Part shown: positions 7,231 to 13,988 of the stretch, piece by piece | Layout: each line of letters begins with the position of its first letter | Position numbering within the stretch: position 1 is the first letter of the stretch | Assembly: GCA_023248365.1 (NCBI GenBank) | Contig: JAHFER010000020.1 | Location: forward strand, 1 to 13,988 | Direction of reading: 5' to 3' | DNA from: Nitrospirota bacterium | Lineage (GTDB): Bacteria; Nitrospirota; 9FT-COMBO-42-15; HDB-SIOI813 | Length of the DNA: 13,988 bases | Notes under the pieces: generated by a model | The model's input: the letters and a program-made list of their open reading frames with translations, nothing else | What the model was told of the DNA's origin: nothing | Databases searched by the model: none | Program-made: the position numbers and the translations under genes

Positions 7231-8208
7231 TTACTGTTTTACAATAGCATCTAACTTTAAAACATTAGACATTGCTTTGTGTTTTATATATTTACAATAC
7301 GTTTTTAAATCCCTGACTGATGCCTTATTTTTTCCATGGTCCTTTAAATCAGAATTCATAACCTTCAGACTGCTTTTAATTTTTTCAAGATGTCTTATAT
7401 ATGGCAAATAAATCAGGTTCTTTACTTCATCAGACAGCCTGTATCCTCCCAAATCAACCTCATTCTTATAAAATCTTACGTGATGATAATGGTAAAAAAT
7501 AACCTGGAATTCCGCTGCGTTATTCAATACCTTGCCGCAAAGTACCTCCTTCTTTTTAAAAATTTTATACTGTTGAACATTCCATGGACCAACCCCTCCG
7601 CCTAAATGATTTAAGACATGAACGCCTCTGAATTTCTGAGGCCAATCATCCATGTACTTTTGATCTCCAAATTTTCCATCCTCATGACGGGCATAACACC
7701 ATTCAATACAGGCATCTCTCCACCATTCCAATACCAGCCTCGAATCTGCTTTATTTTTAAAAGTAGTAAATTGACTATTATATGTACCAGATTTTTTACT
7801 CTGGTCATAGCAGGGGGTATAATGATGATCTGTAATCAGAACAGAATTATTTCCCATTTCATCAAGGAGCTTCTTGGGGGAATTCCAGAAGTAGGTATCT
7901 GAATCAAGATATGTACAGCTTTCGACTTTATAGTTGTCTAATACGAATTTTATAATTGACGGTATGCATGTCCAGCAATATTCTCCTTTAGAACGTGTAG
8001 GTTTTATAGCTAATAGTTTTTCGTCCTCGAATTCTTTCTGTTGTACAATAGTTGCATACTCCAGATTTAATTCTTTAAGAATAGTGTAGCACTTATCGTC
8101 TAAAGCAAAAATAAAGATATGAAATTTATCACACTGATTCAATAGAGATTCATATAATGCAATGCCGCAATGAATATATTTTGAATCGAATAATGTACAA
8201 AAATACAT
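7231..8208 (-). CDS. Putative GT-A-fold glycosyltransferase
   Basis: A 325-residue soluble protein that resembles nucleotide-diphospho-sugar transferases of the GT8/GT77 kind. The N-terminus (CTLFDSKYIHCGIALYESL, residues 4-22) is typical of enzymes that begin with the nucleotide-binding strand. A DxD metal/sugar-nucleotide motif is present as TYLDSDTYFWNSP at 99-111, with DSD at 102-104. YNSQFTTFK at 143-151, GDQKYMDDWP at 181-190 and NHLGGGVGPWN at 200-210 fit the acceptor-site region of this group. The C-terminal 60 residues are lysine-rich and could help membrane association. No membrane segment is seen. It lies three bases downstream of the radical SAM gene stop and 28 bases upstream of the aldolase. 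It probably adds one sugar of the repeat unit; which sugar is unknown. Confidence 0.72.
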   Translation of the reverse strand: MYFCTLFDSKYIHCGIALYESLLNQCDKFHIFIFALDDKCYTILKELNLEYATIVQQKEFEDEKLLAIKPTRSKGEYCWTCIPSIIKFVLDNYKVESCTYLDSDTYFWNSPKKLLDEMGNNSVLITDHHYTPCYDQSKKSGTYNSQFTTFKNKADSRLVLEWWRDACIEWCYARHEDGKFGDQKYMDDWPQKFRGVHVLNHLGGGVGPWNVQQYKIFKKKEVLCGKVLNNAAEFQVIFYHYHHVRFYKNEVDLGGYRLSDEVKNLIYLPYIRHLEKIKSSLKVMNSDLKDHGKNKASVRDLKTYCKYIKHKAMSNVLKLDAIVKQ

Positions 8209-8211
8209 AGG

Positions 8212-9471
8212 CTATTTTGAAACCGGAGAATTATTCATTACCTTGTGATGCCATGCTAAATTGTCTTTAAACTTTTGAGTAAGATATTTTTGCCATTCCT
8301 TTAGTTCCAGGTTAGAAAAATTCCCGGTCCTCCAGAAGTCATTTGAATATTCATCAGTCTTTTCCCACTCTATATCTTTAAACTTTTCATGATCATAAAA
8401 ATCACTGCCTGGATAAGGGCATAGAATTGTAAATCCAACAACATCAGGCCTTATATTTTCAACTAATTTCTCAGTCATTAAGATATCTTCTCTTGTTTCA
8501 GTTGGCATACCTAACAGGAAAAATGACCTTCTTTTTATCCCGCATTCTTTTGCCCAGTTAAATACCTCAATGACTTTTTCAATTGAGGTTCCCTTACGCA
8601 TTGCCCTGAGAATCTTCGGGCTGCCGCTTTCACACCCAACGTCAATCTGATTACAATTGGCCTTCTTAAGCCACTTGAACATCTCTTTACAGGATACGGC
8701 TGCGTGTATCATACATTCCCATTCGAGCGTAAAATTCCTTCTAATCTTCTCCTCGCAAAATGCAATTACAAATTCAGCAGATGTATCAAAAGTGGCATCT
8801 ATAAATTTAAAAAAATCCAGATTGTATTTCCTGGCTACGAATTCTATTTCATCCATAAGATCCCCGATATCCCGGGTTCTTACAGGATTTGTCTTTCTGT
8901 TAAATAACCCTGTGATATTTCTTTCAGAACAATATCTGCACCTGAACGGACAAACCCTGTTTGCCTGAAAACTTGCAATACGCTTGTTTATCATTTTTTG
9001 GCAAAGGGCTACTGTTCTTTCATTGTGGATTAAGTCTCTGTCAGGCCATGGCAGCTCATCAAAATCAACCGCCTGGCCATAAACCATCCTGTCTTTATCG
9101 CCTTCTAAAATTCGTAAAAAGGCCTTTTCTCCTTCTCCAATTACAATCTGGTCAATACAATCTTCATCTATCAGCTCCCTTAACGCTGAAACATGATGTC
9201 CGCCAAAGACTGTATGCAAACCTGGATTTATCTTTTTTAACTCCCTAGCCAATGAGACGCCATGGTGAAAGGTTGGGGAAGTGCATGAGAAACCTACGAT
9301 GTCCGAATCTTTAGCCCCATTAATTATCTCTTCATCAGAATCAAAGTTTCCCTGATAGAAGTTTAACTCCAGCTTTCCTTTATAATTTTTCTTTGCGTAG
9401 GATGAGATGTATGCCAGGCTTATAGATTCCCATATATTGAAATAATAAGGCTGTATTAATGTTACTTTCAT
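8212..9471 (-). CDS. B12-binding-domain radical SAM protein
   Basis: A 419-residue protein with a cobalamin-binding-like N-terminal domain (about 1-130, including DIVGFSCTSP near 57-66, VFGGHHVSAL at 88-97 and IVIGEGE at 109-115). It is followed by a radical SAM barrel whose 4Fe-4S ligands are C174, C178 and C181 (CPFRCRYC). ESGS at 281-284 and LLGMPTET at 319-326 are typical of the barrel's later strands. The N-terminal domain lacks the DxHxxG motif that supplies a histidine ligand to cobalamin, as in many class B enzymes. Such proteins perform methylations at unactivated carbons, ring formation or other radical reactions. Here the likely target is a sugar or lipid-linked intermediate, but the reaction cannot be named. 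The start ATG at 9471 has GAGGAG at a rather short spacing. A possible promoter lies just upstream. Confidence 0.88.
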   Translation of the reverse strand: MKVTLIQPYYFNIWESISLAYISSYAKKNYKGKLELNFYQGNFDSDEEIINGAKDSDIVGFSCTSPTFHHGVSLARELKKINPGLHTVFGGHHVSALRELIDEDCIDQIVIGEGEKAFLRILEGDKDRMVYGQAVDFDELPWPDRDLIHNERTVALCQKMINKRIASFQANRVCPFRCRYCSERNITGLFNRKTNPVRTRDIGDLMDEIEFVARKYNLDFFKFIDATFDTSAEFVIAFCEEKIRRNFTLEWECMIHAAVSCKEMFKWLKKANCNQIDVGCESGSPKILRAMRKGTSIEKVIEVFNWAKECGIKRRSFFLLGMPTETREDILMTEKLVENIRPDVVGFTILCPYPGSDFYDHEKFKDIEWEKTDEYSNDFWRTGNFSNLELKEWQKYLTQKFKDNLAWHHKVMNNSPVSK

Positions 9472-9495
9472 AAGCTCCTCTTTTTCTGTACAATA

Positions 9496-9524
9496 TTTAT
9501 AAAATATAATCTACATTAAATCAA
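9496..9524 (-). promoter_or_regulatory. Possible internal sigma-70 promoter before the radical SAM gene
   Basis: On the minus strand TTGATT (9519-9524) is followed by a 17-base spacer (9502-9518) and TATAAA (9496-9501). It overlaps the stop codon of the aminotransferase gene and lies in the 39-base gap before the radical SAM gene. Such matches arise often in AT-rich DNA, so this is only a candidate. If real, it would let the downstream genes be expressed apart from the deoxysugar module. Confidence 0.35.
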
Positions 9525-10590
9525 CAATCGTTTTTGCTATCATTTCAACGGTCTCTTCTTTCAGTGAGTCATAAAGAGGAATGCATAAAATGTTTTGTGC
9601 AATCTTCTCGGAATTAGGTGTATGCGTTTTTTTCGGGAAGAAATCCAGCGTATTAAGAGACGGATAGAAATATCTTCTTGGGAAAACATTTACTTCCTTT
9701 AAACGGCTCTCAACACGAAAGAGGTCTTGTTCCTTATTAAATATAACCGGGAAATAACTATAGTTGAAGCTTTGCGGGTTGATTTTTTGCAGAGAAATAT
9801 TTTTCAAAGGGGATAAGAACATCTGATACCTCTCATAAAGGTTTTTCCGCCTTAAAATTACATCATCCAGATACTTCAGATTTACAAGTCCCATAGCAGC
9901 GCTAACTTCTGTCATCTTGCCGTTAAACCCCTCATCAACAATATCTCTCCCCTCGTAACCAAAAAATCTTAACCTCTTCAATTTCCTTGCAATCTCTTTA
10001 TTTTCTGTTATAACAGCCCCTCCCTCGAATGTTTGAAGAAGTTTGGTTGCATGGAAACTGACTGTAGATATATCTCCATAAGAAAATATAGTTTTCCCGT
10101 CAATCTTTACGCCCATGGCATGGGCACCATCGTAGATGACCTTCAAATTATATCTTTGAGATATCTTATGAATTCGTTCAACATCACACGGGTTGCCGAA
10201 TACATGAACACCAAGAATAGCAGCGGTTTTCTCAGTAAGGTTTTTTTCTATCTCATCCGGCAATATGTTAAGGGTTTCAGGATCTATGTCAACAAAGACA
10301 GGAGTACACTTTTCCCATAGAATCGCATCGGCAGTTGCAATGAAAGTGAATGGTGTGGTAATAATTTCTCCCTGAAGCTCAAGGGCCTTTATGGCAAGTT
10401 GAATTGCTATAGTCCCATTCGATACACAAACAACGTTTTCTATCCCCAGGTAATTTTGAAGCTCTTGTTCGAATTGATTGAGAAGAGGTCCATTATGGGT
10501 AAAGATTCCGGTCTCCCATAGCTTCTCAAGATACGCGGTGAATTCTTTCAAAGGCGGCAGAAATGGTTTTGTAACATGAACCGCATCCAT
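9511..10590 (-). CDS. DegT/DnrJ/EryC1-family PLP sugar aminotransferase
   Basis: The family transfers an amino group, usually from glutamate, to a keto group of an NDP-sugar. The 359-residue protein is full length. The PLP Schiff-base lysine is K183 in SFHATKLLQTFEGGAV (178-193). PLP-contacting residues are visible as CVSNGT at 55-60, TPFTFIATADA at 79-89 and YDGAHAMG at 153-160 (D154 and H157). The HATK...EGG form of the lysine motif recalls VioA-like C-4 aminotransferases more than the NLG form of C-3 enzymes, but this is a weak guide. The ATG at 10590 follows the 3-ketoreductase stop directly with no spacing (TAGATG), and its AAGGAG lies inside the upstream gene, so coupling is likely. With the two upstream genes it should aminate a 2,6-dideoxy-4-keto sugar at C-4; C-3 amination is the alternative. 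Confidence 0.92.
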   Translation of the reverse strand: MDAVHVTKPFLPPLKEFTAYLEKLWETGIFTHNGPLLNQFEQELQNYLGIENVVCVSNGTIAIQLAIKALELQGEIITTPFTFIATADAILWEKCTPVFVDIDPETLNILPDEIEKNLTEKTAAILGVHVFGNPCDVERIHKISQRYNLKVIYDGAHAMGVKIDGKTIFSYGDISTVSFHATKLLQTFEGGAVITENKEIARKLKRLRFFGYEGRDIVDEGFNGKMTEVSAAMGLVNLKYLDDVILRRKNLYERYQMFLSPLKNISLQKINPQSFNYSYFPVIFNKEQDLFRVESRLKEVNVFPRRYFYPSLNTLDFFPKKTHTPNSEKIAQNILCIPLYDSLKEETVEMIAKTIVDLM

Positions 10591-11580
10591 CTAATTTTCT
10601 CCTTCATTTGATTGGTTAGTCTGTCTTTTGACACAATCTACGAGACGGGCCTGTTCTAAAATAGAGGAATAATGAGACTCGTAGTTATTTCGCCTTTCAA
10701 CCTCTTCAGCAAAGAAGTCCAGCATTATCTGAAAATGGTTTGCAGGCGGCAGGGTAAAGGTCTTAATAAGGTCCTGCTGTTCCAGAGTTATTTCAGGCGC
10801 CATTTGCGGGGGGATACTGAAAGCCCGTTTAACAAAAATAGCCCCCCTGCTTCCCCAGATCCTGTAGTTGCATTGGTAATAATTATCAAAACCAAAAGAT
10901 ACCTGGGCTGCCTGATCAGCATTATTCTTAAACATGGCCGCACCGTATATGTCAACTCCTAAGGATTTATCAAAAGACAAACTTGCACCTATACATTTAA
11001 GGTCATTTCCCAGAAAGAGCCTGGCTGCACGTATAAGGTATCCTCCGGCATCTAACAAAGCCCCGCCTCCTAAATTATTTTTATAACGGATATCGCTTTT
11101 TGAAAGAGGGGGAAACCCAAATGCACCCTTGAAAAGACGAATTTCTCCTATTTCTCCGCCTGCAATCATATCCTTCACAAAAGAATGCTGCGGGTGATGA
11201 ACAAACATGTAGTTTTCCATCACAAGCAGGCCTCTTTTCCTTGCCTCATCTACAATTCTTTTTGATTCAGAAAAGCCGGTTGTGAAAGGCTTTTCACACA
11301 AGACATGCTTGCCGGCCCTTAGTGATTCGATAGCCAATTCTTCATGAAGAGACGGCGGAACCGGCATGTAAACAGCATCAATATCCTTCCTGCTTATAAT
11401 ATTTTCATATCCATATACCGGTTCGCATCCAAAGGTCTTGGCAAACTTCTCTGCCTTTGTCTTTGAGCGGCTGGCAACAGCAACGAGGCATGTGTGATCG
11501 GCGGATTTAATGGCGGGAATCATATATCTCTCCGCTATTCTTGCACAACCTATTACTCCCATTCTTAAAAGTTTTTTCAT
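10591..11580 (-). CDS. NDP-hexose 3-ketoreductase (Gfo/Idh/MocA family)
   Basis: This NAD(P)H-dependent reductase should reduce the C-3 keto group of NDP-3,4-diketo-2,6-dideoxyhexose. The 329-residue protein begins with the Rossmann motif MGVIGCARIA (7-16). Then come VYMPVPPSLHEE at 70-81, HVLCEKPFTT at 92-101, the distinctive MENYMFVHHPQH at 121-132, and GGGALLDAGGYLIRAARL at 171-188. The last two motifs are characteristic of the KijD10/TylC-like branch that makes 2,6-dideoxysugars. K97 and Y181 line up with the lysine and tyrosine I recall as catalytic in KijD10 (K102, Y186), both five positions earlier. The start ATG at 11580 lies six bases after the dehydratase stop. Adjacency to a 2,3-dehydratase strongly supports this role over a generic dehydrogenase. 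The stereochemistry at C-3 cannot be read. Confidence 0.88.
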   Translation of the reverse strand: MKKLLRMGVIGCARIAERYMIPAIKSADHTCLVAVASRSKTKAEKFAKTFGCEPVYGYENIISRKDIDAVYMPVPPSLHEELAIESLRAGKHVLCEKPFTTGFSESKRIVDEARKRGLLVMENYMFVHHPQHSFVKDMIAGGEIGEIRLFKGAFGFPPLSKSDIRYKNNLGGGALLDAGGYLIRAARLFLGNDLKCIGASLSFDKSLGVDIYGAAMFKNNADQAAQVSFGFDNYYQCNYRIWGSRGAIFVKRAFSIPPQMAPEITLEQQDLIKTFTLPPANHFQIMLDFFAEEVERRNNYESHYSSILEQARLVDCVKRQTNQSNEGEN

Positions 11581-11586
11581 TTCCTG

Positions 11587-13095
11587 TTAAATCATGCCTA
11601 TGCACGAGATAAGACTTCGGGCCTCAACATTAACATAGTTATTGTGTTTAACGAACTCTGTAATTTGTCCCAGCGTCATCCATATAAAGTTTTCAGGCTG
11701 TTCTATGGGGAATTCATCGCCCACCTCAACTATCCAATAGTCATTCTGTTCCTGATAAAAACGTCCTCCTTCTTCTGATTGGCGTGCATGATATCGGATT
11801 ATAGTTGGGTCGGGGTTCAGGAACATATTAAGATATTTAGGTTGATTTTCCAGTTTTTCGTTCTTGTAACTTCCGGTAATGCACTGAACAGTTGGGGCCA
11901 TTTCCAGGATATCGAAATTACCAGGCTCGACCTTTGCCTGAACTAAGAAATGAAGGATTCCATTTCTTTTTTTTGTTATGAATCCTACAACTCCGGACTC
12001 AATTTGCTCAACTAATGGTTGACACCAGTTTCCAACTTCTCTTTTATCTGTATCTATGGAGGCGCCAATTACCTTAAAAAAGGTGCCGTCTTCATGGAAA
12101 ATATTGAACTCATCCTGCTTCCATTTTTCAACATCCCGCAGGGGGATAGTATTGACATCCATATAATATTTGGTTTTCAGGTTTGTAGACCAGCTTCTGA
12201 TATCGTCTAAGCCATGCAAACCCTCATCCTTCTTCATAGCAGACTTCAATATATCGAGATAGTAGCCGGACTGGCGGTCTTCAATAATGGGCGAGTAATG
12301 TATGCATTCTTTCAGCCTGTCAATATCATAGCTGTCATTCCCGTTGCAGTTATAGTATATACAAGAAATCACTGTCCTTGTATCCATATTAACTAGATTG
12401 TCATACTCCAAAAGTTTTTTGATCTGTCCCAATGTCAACCAGCAAAAATCCTCATATACCGGAACGTCCTCATTTGAAGGGACTTCAATGATTATATTTC
12501 TGTTTCGTTTCCTGAGAAAACGACCTCCCTGTTCGGACTGCAACTGATCTAACAATACCCATGACTTATTTTTATCCAAAAAGTATTCCAGATATTTTGT
12601 TACTTTTCCTTTGTGTACCCTGGAATAGTTACTTTTGGTAGCCTGCACTGTTGGCGATAATTGAACTTTATTAATATTCCCAGGTTCCATTTTTGCCTGC
12701 ATAAGGAAATATAGGATGCCGTTGAATTTTTTTGTAAGTATCCCCAGTACGCCGATTTCCGGCTGGTTAATAATCGGTTGTGACCATTGTTTGATTGGAC
12801 CGGCATTTGTTTCAACACGAATACCTTCGATGCTGAAGAACTTTCCCGATTGGTGTCTGAGATTACCGGTAGTTTCTTCGAAATACCAACCCTCTATTTT
12901 GGATAATGATATTTTTGTTACCTCAAATCTTTGATTTTTCTTCTCCTCAATCCATTTAATTACACTGCCGGTATCGTTGAAGGGGTTCACCTGAGAAAGA
13001 CTCGAAATTAAAAAGTCAGAGCTCTTTTGAGTTAGAGGAATGCAGGATGCCAGATGTCTTTGCAAATCCAAAACTTCTTTATTGATATTTATCAT
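11587..13095 (-). CDS. NDP-hexose 2,3-dehydratase (EvaA/TylX3-like)
   Basis: The enzyme removes water across C-2/C-3 of NDP-4-keto-6-deoxyglucose to give the 3,4-diketo-2,6-dideoxy intermediate. The 502-residue length and tandem two-domain design match the family. Repeat one (about 45-248) and repeat two (about 300-500) share paired motifs. These are WSQPIINQPEIGVLGI (104-119) with WCQPLVEQIESGVVGF (357-372); LMQAKMEPGN (131-140) with LVQAKVEPGN (384-393); LSPTVQAT (146-153) with MAPTVQC (399-405); QSEQGGRFLRKRN (186-198) with QSEEGGRF (439-446); and WLTLGQIKKLL (219-229) with WMTLGQITEFV (472-482). The first copy keeps more of the family consensus, such as NLVNMDTRTVISC (233-245). The start at 13095 has a perfect AGGAGG five bases away. 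It is the first gene of the deoxysugar module; the sugar-nucleotide supply genes (RmlA/RmlB type) are not in the window. Confidence 0.92.
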   Translation of the reverse strand: MININKEVLDLQRHLASCIPLTQKSSDFLISSLSQVNPFNDTGSVIKWIEEKKNQRFEVTKISLSKIEGWYFEETTGNLRHQSGKFFSIEGIRVETNAGPIKQWSQPIINQPEIGVLGILTKKFNGILYFLMQAKMEPGNINKVQLSPTVQATKSNYSRVHKGKVTKYLEYFLDKNKSWVLLDQLQSEQGGRFLRKRNRNIIIEVPSNEDVPVYEDFCWLTLGQIKKLLEYDNLVNMDTRTVISCIYYNCNGNDSYDIDRLKECIHYSPIIEDRQSGYYLDILKSAMKKDEGLHGLDDIRSWSTNLKTKYYMDVNTIPLRDVEKWKQDEFNIFHEDGTFFKVIGASIDTDKREVGNWCQPLVEQIESGVVGFITKKRNGILHFLVQAKVEPGNFDILEMAPTVQCITGSYKNEKLENQPKYLNMFLNPDPTIIRYHARQSEEGGRFYQEQNDYWIVEVGDEFPIEQPENFIWMTLGQITEFVKHNNYVNVEARSLISCIGMI

Positions 13096-13114
13096 GTTAG
13101 CCTCCTAATCAATC

Positions 13115-13988
13115 TCATATTATACATCTCCACAGATTCTTATGGAAACCAACAGGGCTTATCCATTCTTCATACAGCCGTCTTATGGATCGCTGAAGTC
13201 CTTCAAAATCACCATCAGTAATATTGTTATGAAACGCAACTATTTTATCGCCTATTGATTCTATGTCTTTCGAATCAACCCACACACAGTATTTCTTCCA
13301 ATCAATAATATGGTCGAATGGAAGTACACAATCGGTATCAACAAAAACAGGGATCCTGCCGCAACTTAGTACTTCATAGAGGCGGTACGAAAAATTACCC
13401 CCTCCACGGACCACAAGTGCATAGTCTGACTCAACTATATTTTTTACATAATCGCGGCGAATACTGTCATTACCATTCCCGCTAAAACCTTTTCTAAAAA
13501 TAAAATTCATATTAACCCTTTTGTCGTACATCAGGGTTCTTACAGCTAAACCCCGAAGGCGTGCCCCAGTCTGAGAGCGGCCCGTGATCACTTTCATACT
13601 GTGCAGTAACAAACTCTTTATTTTATTTTCAGGGTTATAGTCCACATAGCCACAATATCCGACACTGGGTATATGATTCTTTTTCCTGATCTGCAACTTT
13701 CCCCCAAGATAACGACTAAGGAAATCCACTGACCATCCTGGAATTGCAAACTCGTTATGTTTACGTGTTGTACGATATAATGAAGTCCTTAATACAATCG
13801 AATTGTCCAAAGGAACCGCCTCATCCGAGTCGCTATTGAACGAGATAACTATTCTCTTTCCGTGCTTCTTTGCTTCTCCTGCCAGCTTGTAAGCAAGTTC
13901 TGAATACCTGTTATAGTCCGTGCCCCATTGGTCTTTGGCTCTCCATCCAAACGGCAGCACTGCAACATCTGCCTTCTCAATGGAAGGA
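13115..13988 (-). CDS. Exostosin-like (GT47-type) glycosyltransferase, 5'-truncated by window edge
   Basis: The reading frame stays open to the right edge, so the true start lies outside the window; the GTG at 13960 is internal (preceding codons read SIEKADVA in frame). About 290 residues are visible. The C-terminal half carries the exostosin signature: YALVVRGGGNFSYRLYEVLS, then CGRIPVFVDTDCVLPFDHII and WKKYCVWVDSKDI. This is the donor-sugar-binding domain of a GT-B fold. In animals this family polymerises heparan sulfate, and bacterial homologues occur in surface glycan loci. The visible N-terminal part (PFGWRAKDQWG, then VISFNSDSDEAVPLDNS) fits the acceptor-side domain. No membrane segment is visible. 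It lies 19 bases upstream of the 2,3-dehydratase, so it may transfer the sugar this module makes; that is inference. Confidence 0.82.
   Translation of the reverse strand, partial: PSIEKADVAVLPFGWRAKDQWGTDYNRYSELAYKLAGEAKKHGKRIVISFNSDSDEAVPLDNSIVLRTSLYRTTRKHNEFAIPGWSVDFLSRYLGGKLQIRKKNHIPSVGYCGYVDYNPENKIKSLLLHSMKVITGRSQTGARLRGLAVRTLMYDKRVNMNFIFRKGFSGNGNDSIRRDYVKNIVESDYALVVRGGGNFSYRLYEVLSCGRIPVFVDTDCVLPFDHIIDWKKYCVWVDSKDIESIGDKIVAFHNNITDGDFEGLQRSIRRLYEEWISPVGFHKNLWRCII

Noticed and set aside
5637..10590. 8-amino-Kdo pathway (KdnA/KdnB with KdsB)
   Set aside because: A DegT aminotransferase and a KdsB-like enzyme are both present, but there is no KdnB-type iron alcohol dehydrogenase, and the aminotransferase sits directly behind the 2,3-dehydratase and 3-ketoreductase, which explains it better.
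11587..13095. Reading the protein as a Nudix hydrolase
   Set aside because: The sugar 2,3-dehydratase fold is related to Nudix proteins, but the Nudix-box glutamate signature is not present and the dehydratase motifs are clear in both halves.
1..13988. tRNA, rRNA, CRISPR arrays, insertion sequences or attachment sites
   Set aside because: No such signature was seen; nearly all of the window is taken up by full-length genes, and no transposase-like frame or long inverted repeat was noticed.

Overview
The window looks like the downstream end of a surface-polysaccharide (O-antigen, capsule or exopolysaccharide) biosynthesis locus in an AT-rich bacterium. It holds one plus-strand gene, the 3' part of a leucyl aminopeptidase (pepA). 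Facing it is a tightly packed minus-strand run of twelve genes that enters from beyond the right edge and ends at 1172. Ribosome binding sites are of the AGGAGG type and GTG starts occur. A KdsB-like CMP-sugar synthetase and a WecA/WecG-like pair fit a Gram-negative-type cell envelope. A cobalamin-binding radical SAM protein and a long WecA variant suggest an environmental lineage such as Nitrospirota, Desulfobacterota or a candidate phylum. That placement is inference; no marker here fixes the taxon.

Layout in the direction of minus-strand transcription, right to left. (1) An exostosin-like glycosyltransferase, cut by the window edge (13115-13988). (2) A three-gene deoxyamino-sugar module: NDP-hexose 2,3-dehydratase (11587-13095), NDP-hexose 3-ketoreductase (10591-11580) and DegT-family aminotransferase (9511-10590). 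(3) A B12-binding radical SAM protein (8212-9471) and a GT-A-type glycosyltransferase (7231-8208). (4) A candidate CMP-ulosonic-acid module: HpcH/HpaI-type aldolase (6429-7202), KdsB-like cytidylyltransferase (5637-6407), zinc-ribbon SAM methyltransferase (4627-5619) and D-2-hydroxyacid dehydrogenase (3680-4627). (5) A WecG/TagA-type glycosyltransferase (2900-3670). (6) A WecA-like sugar-phosphate transferase (1172-2701) with an extra soluble C-terminal domain. The last gene has its own near-consensus promoter in the only sizeable gap of the window (2702-2899, 198 bases).

The likely joint task is making and assembling an unusual glycan on a polyprenyl-phosphate carrier. The WecA-like protein would prime the lipid and the WecG-like protein would add an early sugar. 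The exostosin-like and GT-A proteins would extend the chain with rare sugars made by the two modules. The first module uses the dehydratase/3-ketoreductase chemistry best known from antibiotic deoxysugars. It predicts an NDP-4-amino-2,4,6-trideoxyhexose, or a 3-amino isomer. The second pairs a pyruvate-type class II aldolase with a CMP transferase. This suggests an ulosonic acid built by aldol addition rather than by a PEP-dependent synthase; I know of no characterised pathway of this kind. No RNA gene, CRISPR array or mobile element was seen, and no gene-free stretch exceeds 300 bases.
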